Below are positions 57,885-64,000 of a DNA stretch of 64,000 bases, piece after piece. The DNA lies in the NCBI RefSeq assembly GCF_035944355.1, contig NZ_DASZBH010000011.1, forward strand, positions 1-64,000, given 5' to 3'. The DNA is from Frateuria_A sp035944355. GTDB taxonomy: Bacteria > Pseudomonadota > Gammaproteobacteria > Xanthomonadales > Rhodanobacteraceae. The notes beneath the pieces were generated by a model, which worked only from the letters and a program-made list of their open reading frames with translations, made no database searches and was not told where the DNA came from. Numbering within the stretch: the first letter of the stretch is position 1; each line of letters opens with the position of its first letter. Both the position numbers and the translations under genes were made by a program.

Positions 57885-59042
57885 TCACGCCTTGCCGTGG
57901 AACAGTTCGCGGCCGATCAGCATGCGGCGGATCTCGTTGGTGCCGGCGCCGATCTCGTACAGCTTGGCGTCGCGCAACAGCCGCCCGGCCGGGAACTCGT
58001 TGATGTAGCCGTTGCCGCCCAGCGCCTGGATCGCCTCCAGCGCCACCTGCACCGCGTTGGTCGAGGCGTTGAGCAGGCAGGCGGCCGGGTCGATGCGCGA
58101 CTTGATCCCGGCGTCGAACTGCTGCGCCACCAGGTAGGCGAAGCCGCGCGAGGACTGCAGCGCGGTGTACATGTCGGCGACCTTGGCCTGCATCATCCCG
58201 AACGTGCCGATCGGCGCGTTGAACTGCTTGCGCTCGCGCACGTAGGGCAGGGTGAGGTCCAGCGCCGCCTGCATCAGGCCGAGCGGACCGCCGGAAAGCA
58301 CCAGGCGCTCGGTGTCCAGGCCGCTCATCAGCACGCGCACGCCTTCGTTGACCTCGCCGACTATGTTCGCGGCGGGGATCTCGCAGTTGTCGAACACCAG
58401 CTCGCAGGTGTTGGAGCCGCGCATGCCGAGCTTGTCCAGCTTCTGCGCGGTGGAGAAACCCTTCATGCCCTTCTCGACGATGAAGGCGGTCATGCAGCGG
58501 CTGCCCGCGGCGCGCGGCGCGGTGCGCATGTAGACTAGCAGCACGTCGGCGTCGGGGCCGTTGGTGATCCACATCTTCGAGCCGTTGGCCACCCAGACGT
58601 CGCCACGCTGCTCGGCCTTGCAGCTCATCGAGCCGACCACGTCGGAGCCGGCGCCGGGCTCGCTCATCGCCAGCGCGCCGACGTACTCGCCCGAGCACAG
58701 CTTGGGGATGTACTTGCGCCGCTGCTCTTCGTTGCCGTTGTGGAAGATGTTCTGCACGCACAGGTTGGAGTGCGCGCCGTAGGACAGGCCCACCGAGCCG
58801 GAGGCGCGGGAGATCTCCTCCATCGCCACCATGTGCGCCAGAAAGCCCAGGCCGGTGCCGCCGTACTCGGTCGGGATGGTCATGCCGAGCAGGCCCATCT
58901 CGCCGAACTTGCGCCAGAGGTCCTCGGGGAAAGCGTTCTCGCGGTCGATGCGATCGGCGCGCGGGGCGATCTCCTTCTCCGCGAAGGCGTGCACGCTCTC
59001 GCGCAGCAGGTCGATGTCTTCTCCGAGCGGGAACGGGCGCAT
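57885..59042 (-). CDS. liuA: Isovaleryl-CoA dehydrogenase
   Basis: The 385-residue acyl-CoA dehydrogenase oxidises isovaleryl-CoA to 3-methylcrotonyl-CoA. It shows IPTEYGGTGLGFLAH, the flavin segments ALAMSEPGAGSDVVGS and VANGSKMWITNGPDADV, and LDTERLVLSGGPLGLMQ, where the catalytic Glu of the isovaleryl branch sits. YEIGAGTNEIRRMLIG near the end lacks the Glu used by straight-chain enzymes. These two features separate isovaleryl-CoA dehydrogenase from other members. Electrons pass to ETF. It lies in the same region as the Leu dehydrogenase and carboxylase genes but is not in one operon with them. Confidence 0.93.
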   Translation of the reverse strand: MRPFPLGEDIDLLRESVHAFAEKEIAPRADRIDRENAFPEDLWRKFGEMGLLGMTIPTEYGGTGLGFLAHMVAMEEISRASGSVGLSYGAHSNLCVQNIFHNGNEEQRRKYIPKLCSGEYVGALAMSEPGAGSDVVGSMSCKAEQRGDVWVANGSKMWITNGPDADVLLVYMRTAPRAAGSRCMTAFIVEKGMKGFSTAQKLDKLGMRGSNTCELVFDNCEIPAANIVGEVNEGVRVLMSGLDTERLVLSGGPLGLMQAALDLTLPYVRERKQFNAPIGTFGMMQAKVADMYTALQSSRGFAYLVAQQFDAGIKSRIDPAACLLNASTNAVQVALEAIQALGGNGYINEFPAGRLLRDAKLYEIGAGTNEIRRMLIGRELFHGKA

Positions 59043-59157
59043 CCGGGGAACTCCGTGTGTGGGCAGGGAAGTTTAGCGCGGGGCGTGTCGGGGCTGGTGA
59101 GGACGCGTGGACCCTTCGACTCCGGCGCTGCGCAGGGCGAACGCCCCACGTCTGAAT

Positions 59158-59267
59158 CCCTCTCCCTCCGGGAGAGGGTGCCGACAGGCGGGAGAGGGTT
59201 CGGGCGGAGCGAGGGCTCCGGCGGTCCTGAACCCTCTCCCCGACCGCTCTCCCAAGGGGAGAAGGGC
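59158..59267. repeat. REP-like palindromic repeat cluster (copy C)
   Basis: CCCTCTCCC-TCC-GGGAGAGGG (59158-59178), followed by further GGGAGAGGG, ACCCTCTCCCC and CTCTCCCAAGGGGAGA words up to about 59267. Located between liuA and the Leu dehydrogenase gene; related to the repeats at 31592 and 39882. Confidence 0.72.
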
Positions 59268-59274
59268 TAAAAGA

Positions 59275-59298
59275 AAAAGCCGCCCGAAGGCGGCTTTT
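59275..59298 (-). terminator. Terminator of the Leu dehydrogenase gene
   Basis: AAAAGCCGCC (59275-59284), loop CGAA, GGCGGCTTTT (59289-59298). The loop and T-runs on both sides make it active in either direction; it sits 22 bases behind the minus-strand gene. Confidence 0.9.
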
Positions 59299-59320
59299 CC
59301 ATGACCGGAGCGGGCAAGGC

Positions 59321-60424
59321 TCACTGCCCCCGCATGCGCCCCTGGAAGCGCGTACCGCCGTTGCCCATGTGCGGCAGCTTGATGCGGCCGATGGACTCGA
59401 TGCGCTCCTCGGCCAGACGGTCGGCCGCCTTGTAGGTCGGCACGTTCTGCGTCTTGGAGATCTCGAAGATGCGGCCCAGGTTGTAGTAGATCGTGCGCAT
59501 CATGCGCATCGCGCGCTCGCGGTTGTAGCCGTCGATCTCCAGCGACACGTTCATCACGCCGCCGGCGTTGACCGCATAGTCCGGCGCGTACAGCACGCCG
59601 CGGCGGTTCAGCTCGTCGCCGATGGCGTCGGTGGCCAGCTGGTTGTTGGCCGCGCCGCAGATGATCTTGGCCTTGATGCGGTCGATGGTCTGCTCGTTGA
59701 GCGTGCCGCCCAGCGCGCAGGGCGAGTAGACATCGGCGTCGACGTCGTAGATCTCGTCCAGGCCCACGGCTTCGCAGCCCAGCTCATCGACGCAACGCTG
59801 CACCGCGTCCTTGTTGATGTCGGTGACGAACACCTTGGCGCCCTGCTCGCGCAGCAGCTTGATGAACTCCGAGCCGACGTGGCCGGCGCCCTGCACGGCG
59901 TAGCTGTACTTGCCCACGTCCTCGTTGCCGTGCTTGAAGTTCAGCGCGGCCATCAGGCCCTGCAGCGTGCCGTAGGCGGTGAACGGCGAGGGGTCGCCCG
60001 AACCGCCGTGCACCTGGTGCACGCCGGTGACGTATTCGGTCTCGCGGAACACGTACTCCATGTCGTTGACGTCGATGCCCACGTCCTCGGCGGTGATGTA
60101 GCGGCCGTTGAGCGAGTTGACGAAACGGCCGAACGCGCGGAACAGCGCCTCGGACTTGTCCTTGGACGGATCGCCGATGATCACCGCCTTGCCGCCGCCC
60201 AGGTTCAGGCCGGCCACGGCGTTCTTGTAGGTCATGCCGCGCGAAAGGCGCAGCACGTCGTTGACCGCGTCCTGCTCGGTCTTGTACGGCCACATGCGCA
60301 GGCCGCCGAGCGCCGGGCCCAGCACCGTGTTGTGGATCGCGATGATGGCCTTCAGGCCGGCGTCCTTGTTGTGGCAGAAGACGACTTCTTCGTGACCCGT
60401 CTTGGCGATGGTTTCAAAGATCAT
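59321..60424 (-). CDS. Leucine dehydrogenase (Glu/Leu/Phe/Val dehydrogenase family)
   Basis: The 367-residue enzyme deaminates branched-chain amino acids with NAD+. It shows GPALGGLRMWPYKTEQDAVN with the substrate-binding Lys, MTYKNAVAGLNLGGGKAVII with the catalytic Lys, the Rossmann motif VQGAGHVGSEF, and ICGAANNQLAT. The length matches Bacillus-type Leu dehydrogenases (about 365) rather than Glu dehydrogenases (over 410). It would feed 2-ketoisocaproate into the leucine breakdown genes at 57885, 51215, 47638 and 29777. ATG at 60424 starts the conserved MIFETIAKTGHEEVVF. It has its own terminator. Confidence 0.9.
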   Translation of the reverse strand: MIFETIAKTGHEEVVFCHNKDAGLKAIIAIHNTVLGPALGGLRMWPYKTEQDAVNDVLRLSRGMTYKNAVAGLNLGGGKAVIIGDPSKDKSEALFRAFGRFVNSLNGRYITAEDVGIDVNDMEYVFRETEYVTGVHQVHGGSGDPSPFTAYGTLQGLMAALNFKHGNEDVGKYSYAVQGAGHVGSEFIKLLREQGAKVFVTDINKDAVQRCVDELGCEAVGLDEIYDVDADVYSPCALGGTLNEQTIDRIKAKIICGAANNQLATDAIGDELNRRGVLYAPDYAVNAGGVMNVSLEIDGYNRERAMRMMRTIYYNLGRIFEISKTQNVPTYKAADRLAEERIESIGRIKLPHMGNGGTRFQGRMRGQ

Positions 60425-60675
60425 TGGAACGATGACTCCACGAGATGGATGGATGCCACGGGGGATGGCATCCCGCAGAAAGGTGGGCGGGCCGATCCAG
60501 CGCGGCCCTGCGAACCGGCAGAAACGCTTGAAAGTCAAAGCCCCGGCATGGGCCGGGGCGGTGGATTTAAGTCCGCTAGTTTAGTACGTCGGAGCCGGTC
60601 AGGTTTCTGCGGCGCAGCAAGCGCGGTCCGTCGGCCCTGGCGACCGGCTCCGGCCGCGCGGTCATCGGGGCCCGG

Positions 60676-61029
60676 TCAGCCGTTCATCCAGACGCCGACC
60701 TGCAGGTGCCAGCCGTCGCGGCGGTGTTCGTAATGCGGGTGCACATAGCGGTAGCCAGGACGGACCGCTTCCCAGTGGCCCGGTACGGCAACGTATTCCC
60801 GGCCGGTCCAGCGCCAGTAGCCGCGTGCCCACACGTACCCCGGCCGCGCCGGCGGCTCCACCTCGACCAGGCGCGGGGGCGGCGGTTCGGGGGCGACCAC
60901 TTCTTCCACCACCTCGCGGTGCACCACCGGGTGCTCGATCACCACCGGGCGGTCGTGGACCACGCGTTCTTCGACACAACCGCTGGCCAGCAAGGTCACC
61001 GCGACAAGGGCCACAAGACGAATCGACAT
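60676..61029 (-). CDS. YXWGXW-repeat lipoprotein
   Basis: The 117-residue protein has a lipoprotein signal (LVALVAVTLLASGC), a Val/Glu/Pro-rich linker, and two aromatic repeats (RPGYVWARGYWRWTGREYVA and PGHWEAVRPGYRYVHPHYE). The second part matches the YXWGXW motif family of small envelope proteins, for which no function is established. The start at 61029 gives the signal peptide; an in-frame ATG 39 bases earlier is less likely. It stands alone between the Leu dehydrogenase and the M48 protease genes. Confidence 0.85.
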   Translation of the reverse strand: MSIRLVALVAVTLLASGCVEERVVHDRPVVIEHPVVHREVVEEVVAPEPPPPRLVEVEPPARPGYVWARGYWRWTGREYVAVPGHWEAVRPGYRYVHPHYEHRRDGWHLQVGVWMNG

Positions 61030-61159
61030 ATCTACAGAAGCCTCGCAAGGAATGAAGGGGCGCGTCACGTCCGCGCCACGCCATCTTCGCGCAAGGGCCG
61101 TTCCTGCTGAACGCGGCAGAGCCGGCGTTCCCGTCGCAAGTTGTTGCTCATTCAGCGGG

Positions 61160-61957
61160 TCACGGGCGGCAGGCCGGGTCGTGGCCGCTCGCCCGCGCCT
61201 GCTCGTACACCGGCATCAATTGCTGCGCCTGCTGCCCCAGCACCTGCGCGCGCTTGTCCGGCGCGGGGTGGGTGGAGAGGAAGGCCGGCGTGCCGCCGCC
61301 GGCCTGCTTTTCCATCTTGTCCCACAGCGCCGGCGCGGCGCGCGGGTCGAAGCCGGCCTTGGCCATGTAGCGCTGGCCCAGCGTGTCGGCCTCGGCCTCC
61401 TGCGTGCGCGAGAACGGCAGCAGAATGCCCACCGCCGCGCCCGCGCCGAGCAGCGCCGCCATGTTGCCGGCATCGCTGCCGCGGGTGCCGGCGTAGATCG
61501 AGCCGGCCGCCACCGCTGCCTGGGTGGCCATGTTGTCCGACACGCGTTCGGCGCCGTGCCGCGCGACCACGTGCGAGAGCTCGTGCCCCAGCACCACGGC
61601 GAGCTGGTCCTGGTCGGTGGCGACCTTGAACATGCCCAGGTTCACGCCGATGCGCCCGCCGGGAAGGGCGAAGGCGTTGGCGGTCGGGTCGTCGATGATC
61701 TGCACTTCCCACTGCTGCGTGTTCCAGGGCGGCGGCAGCACCGCGACCAGCGCGTTGGCGACACAGGTGGCGTAGGCGCGCTCCTTGGGCGCATCGGCGA
61801 ACTTGCCCTGCTGGCGCATCTGGTTGAACGAAGCCAGGCCCATCTGGCTCATCTGCGAGTCGGACACCATCATCAGTTGCGAGCGGCCGGTGGGCGAGGT
61901 GGCGCAGCCGGCGAGCAGGGCAGCGGCGGCCGCGGCGATCAGCAGGCGGGGTTTCAT
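61160..61957 (-). CDS. M48-family metalloprotease lipoprotein
   Basis: The 265-residue protein has a lipobox (AALLAGC) and an M48 peptidase domain: zinc ligands in LGHELSHVVARHG (HExxH) and the third ligand in FSRTQEAEADTLGQRYMAKA. Before the active site it has NAFALPGGRIGVNLG, a typical M48C segment, and at the end FLSTHPAPDKRAQVL. It resembles LoiP/YcaL-type periplasmic proteases anchored to the outer membrane, which help to clear damaged outer-membrane proteins. ATG at 61957 fits the signal peptide. Divergent from the TetR gene at 62060. Confidence 0.92.
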   Translation of the reverse strand: MKPRLLIAAAAAALLAGCATSPTGRSQLMMVSDSQMSQMGLASFNQMRQQGKFADAPKERAYATCVANALVAVLPPPWNTQQWEVQIIDDPTANAFALPGGRIGVNLGMFKVATDQDQLAVVLGHELSHVVARHGAERVSDNMATQAAVAAGSIYAGTRGSDAGNMAALLGAGAAVGILLPFSRTQEAEADTLGQRYMAKAGFDPRAAPALWDKMEKQAGGGTPAFLSTHPAPDKRAQVLGQQAQQLMPVYEQARASGHDPACRP

Positions 61958-62033
61958 GGTCGTCTCCTCCATGGCGGGCAGCACCCGAGCATAGCCTCCA
62001 ACGGCGGGCAGGCAGGTAGAGTTCTGTAAAAGA

Positions 62034-62045
62034 ACGAACGGTCGT
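62034..62045 (+). promoter_or_regulatory. Candidate TetR operator
   Basis: ACGAACGGTCGT, an inverted repeat (ACGA-N4-TCGT), lies 15 bases upstream of the TetR start in the gap shared with divergent M48 protease. Its place suits autorepression; binding is not shown. Confidence 0.45.
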
Positions 62046-62059
62046 GCTATTTTGAGCGC

Positions 62060-62662
62060 ATGACCACCGCCACCACGCCGGCCAAGGGCCCGGCCACCCG
62101 CGAACTCATCCTCGAACACGCCTACGAACTCGCCCGCGTGGGCGGGCTGGAAGGCCTGTCGATCGGCACGCTCGCCGCCGACGTGGGCATGTCCAAGAGC
62201 GGCGTGTTCGCGCACTTCGGCTCGCGCGAAGACCTGCAGCTTGCCGTGCTGGACGCGGCCGCCCGCCGCTTCATGGCGCGCGTGCTGGTGCCGGCGCTGT
62301 CCGCGCCGCGCGGCCTGCCGCGCCTGCGCGCGATCGTGGCGCAGTGGAGCGAGTGGGGTTGCGAGCACCAGAGCGGTTGCGTGCTGCTGACCGCCGCCGG
62401 CGAGTACGACGGCCGCGAGGGACCGCTGCATGACGCCGTGGTGGCGCAGCAGGCGGGCTGGCGCGGCGAGCTGGAAAAGGGCATCGGCCAGGCCATCGCC
62501 GAAGGCCACCTGCGCGCCGACACCGACCCGGCCCAACTCGCCTTCGAGATCTATGCGCTGATGCTCGGCCTGCACCACGACGCCGGCCTGTTCGGCTTCG
62601 CGCAGGCCAGCCAGCGCCTGTCCGCCGCCTTCGAGCGCCTGTGGCGCAGCTGGCAAGCCTAA
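62060..62662 (+). CDS. TetR/AcrR-family transcriptional regulator
   Basis: The 200-residue regulator has a TetR helix-turn-helix at residues ~14-60 (RELILEHAYELARVGGLEGL, SIGTLAADVGMSKSGVFAHF, GSREDLQLAVLDAAARRF). Its ligand-binding domain is of the TetR_C_6/YbiH-like type, including WSEWGCEHQSGCVLLTAAGE. Two Cys in that segment could in principle sense electrophiles. It is followed after 10 bases by an alpha/beta hydrolase gene, probably its regulated partner. The palindrome at 62034 is a candidate operator. Confidence 0.9.
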   Translation: MTTATTPAKGPATRELILEHAYELARVGGLEGLSIGTLAADVGMSKSGVFAHFGSREDLQLAVLDAAARRFMARVLVPALSAPRGLPRLRAIVAQWSEWGCEHQSGCVLLTAAGEYDGREGPLHDAVVAQQAGWRGELEKGIGQAIAEGHLRADTDPAQLAFEIYALMLGLHHDAGLFGFAQASQRLSAAFERLWRSWQA

Positions 62663-62672
62663 GGAGTCGACC

Positions 62673-63596
62673 ATGTCCACCGTGATGCGCCGCCCCGGCC
62701 TTGCCGCCCGCTTCAGGCTCGCCACCGTACGCACCAGCTTCGCCCTCGGCGGCCGGCTCGCGCCACGGCGCACGGCCGACCGCGCCGCGCGCCTGTTCGC
62801 CACGCCGTTCGCCAGCAGCCGCGCCCGTGCCCGCGCGGTGCAGCCGGATCCGGCCATGCGCCGCGAAACCCTGGCGCTCGACGGCGAGACCATCGCCACC
62901 TATGTCTGGGGCGATCCGTCCACGCAGCCGTACGCGCTGCTGGTGCACGGCTGGTCCAGTTTCGGCCTGCGCTTCCTGCCCTGGGTGGCCAGGCTGCGTG
63001 CGCTGGGCTACGCGGTGGTGTGCTTCGACCAGCCCGGCCATGGCCTGAGCAGCGGCCGCTACTGCTCGCTGCCCGAATTCGCCGACACCGTGCGCGCGGT
63101 GGGCCGGCATTACGGCAACGCGGAACTGGCGATCGCCCACTCGCTCGGCGGCGCCGCGCTCGTGCTGGCGCAGGGCGAGCAGTGGCGCGCGCGGCGGCTG
63201 GTGCTGATCGCGCCGGCCGCCGACATGGACGCCGCCGCCACCCGCTACTTCCGCTTCGTGCGCCTGGGCGAGCACCTGCGCCAGCCGTTCTATGCGTGGC
63301 TGGTCCGGCGGACCGGCCTCAGCGTCCATGACCTGCAGATGCACCGGCACGTCGCCGCGCTGGGCCAGCCCGGCCTGATCGTGCACGACCTGGACGATGC
63401 CGATGTGCCGTGGGACGAAGGCGAGCGCTACGCCCGCCACTGGCCCGGTGCACGCCTGCTCACCACCCAGGGGCTGGGCCATCACCGCGTGCTCGACGCG
63501 CCGCAGGTGATCGAGGCCGTGCTCGCTTTCGCGCAAGACCAAACGGTGGGCGAACGGGTGGTGGCCTCCGCGAACCTGCCCTTCGGCGTGGCCTGA
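62673..63596 (+). CDS. Alpha/beta hydrolase
   Basis: The 307-residue cytoplasmic protein has the alpha/beta hydrolase landmarks: LLVHGWSSFGLRFLPWV (oxyanion), FDQPGHGLSSGRY, the nucleophile Ser in AIAHSLGGAALVLA, Asp in VHDLDDADVPWDEG and His in TQGLGHHRVLD. About 60 basic residues precede the domain. AAGGAG stands before the ATG. It is co-transcribed with the TetR gene. Such pairs often handle a compound that is also the regulator's ligand; the substrate is unknown. Confidence 0.88.
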   Translation: MSTVMRRPGLAARFRLATVRTSFALGGRLAPRRTADRAARLFATPFASSRARARAVQPDPAMRRETLALDGETIATYVWGDPSTQPYALLVHGWSSFGLRFLPWVARLRALGYAVVCFDQPGHGLSSGRYCSLPEFADTVRAVGRHYGNAELAIAHSLGGAALVLAQGEQWRARRLVLIAPAADMDAAATRYFRFVRLGEHLRQPFYAWLVRRTGLSVHDLQMHRHVAALGQPGLIVHDLDDADVPWDEGERYARHWPGARLLTTQGLGHHRVLDAPQVIEAVLAFAQDQTVGERVVASANLPFGVA

Positions 63597-63712
63597 ACGT
63601 CGCCGCGGCCGGACACGGCGGCTTGAGCCGGGCTTAACCGGCGGCCGCGCAGAGTCGGCGGGCGCTGCCGCAGGCGGCGGCGCCTCGTTCGAACTGCAGA
63701 GGACACGAAGCC

Positions 63713-64000
63713 GTGACTATCCAGACGATTTCCAAGGCCGCGGGCGGCGCGCTCGCACTGGCGTTGTTCGGTACGGTGGCCATGCCGCTGGCGGCGCAGT
63801 CCGCGGCCGGCGGCACGACGGACCCATCCTTCCAGAGCCTGGATGCGAACCACGACGGCCGCCTCTCCCGCTCCGAGATCCCCAAGAGCATGACGCTGCT
63901 GCGCAGCCGTTTCTCCAGCTACGACCTCAACCACGACGGCTACCTGGACGCACAGGAATTCGCCGCCGCCAAGGCGGCGATAAAGGGTGGCAGCCCGGCC
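63713..64000 (+). CDS. EF-hand calcium-binding exported protein (partial)
   Basis: The frame starts with GTG at 63713, with AGAGGA upstream, and is still open at the window end (96 codons). It has a signal peptide (ALALALFGTVAMPLAAQSA) and then two EF-hand loops: DANHDGRLSRSE and DLNHDGYLDAQE, with Asp/Asn at the calcium positions. Such small periplasmic EF-hand proteins are common in Xanthomonadales, but roles are unknown. The C-terminus is missing. Confidence 0.8.
   Translation, partial: MTIQTISKAAGGALALALFGTVAMPLAAQSAAGGTTDPSFQSLDANHDGRLSRSEIPKSMTLLRSRFSSYDLNHDGYLDAQEFAAAKAAIKGGSPA

Noticed and set aside
54619..58761. A 1380-codon open frame antisense to the autotransporter and overlapping liuA and the thiolase
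   Set aside because: Composition is shadow-like (Arg, Ala, Gly, His). No domain, start or ribosome binding site supports it, and the known genes explain the DNA.

Overview
The window is GC-rich chromosomal DNA from a gammaproteobacterium, most likely of the order Xanthomonadales and probably Rhodanobacteraceae (Dyella, Luteibacter, Rhodanobacter or Frateuria type). This is inferred from protein character and gene order: rpmI-rplT-pheS-pheT-ihfA-merR-tRNA-Pro, a RegB/RegA pair, and abundant TonB, autotransporter and lipoprotein genes. No 16S rRNA gene is present, so the genus stays open.

Layout. Positions 1-13100 are an accessory block. An IS3-type transposase tail is followed by a two-partner secretion locus in the order tpsB - giant tpsA (3179 aa) - small lipoprotein gene. 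I read this as a contact-dependent growth inhibition (CdiB-CdiA-CdiI) locus. Its C-terminal effector carries a serine-hydrolase-like CHSLG motif with downstream Asp and His. Behind it lie a fragment of CdiA repeat, a broken IS3 orfA, and a second, frameshifted copy of the immunity gene, which together form an orphan module. Positions 13167-17061 (minus) hold a TonB receptor - Asp-box protein - thioredoxin-like operon. Next come RegA/RegB response regulator and kinase genes (17318-19234), a POT peptide transporter, dgkA, and a lemA-TPM-TPM operon (21546-23552). An S9 peptidase, lgt, a GYF-AIM24 protein, thyA, two GNAT genes and HMG-CoA lyase follow. The translation block rpmI-rplT-pheST-ihfA-merR-tRNA-Pro spans 30903-36037, with a structured leader but no infC directly upstream.

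Positions 36106-42658 carry serA divergent from a D-2-hydroxyglutarate dehydrogenase-like flavoprotein gene, pip, upp, a psiF-like gene and a class III aminotransferase gene. Positions 42926-47631 are a five-gene operon: ABC exporter (2 genes), two tandem DesK-type kinases and one LuxR-type regulator. A Feo iron uptake operon with a Fur-like site lies at 48523-50938. Positions 53019-64000 hold an Ala/Gln-rich lipoprotein, a thiolase, a lipidated subtilisin autotransporter, a YXWGXW lipoprotein, an M48 metalloprotease, a TetR regulator with an alpha/beta hydrolase, and the start of an EF-hand protein.

How genes work together. Enzymes covering most of leucine catabolism are scattered through the second half on the minus strand: Leu dehydrogenase (59321), isovaleryl-CoA dehydrogenase (57885), methylcrotonyl-CoA carboxylase beta subunit (51215), enoyl/methylglutaconyl-CoA hydratase (47638), HMG-CoA lyase (29777) and acetyl-CoA acetyltransferase (53597). 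The carboxylase alpha subunit and the branched-chain 2-oxoacid dehydrogenase are not in the window. Three intergenic regions carry copies of a CCCTCTC/GAGAGGG palindromic repeat. No CRISPR array, rRNA gene or prophage was seen.
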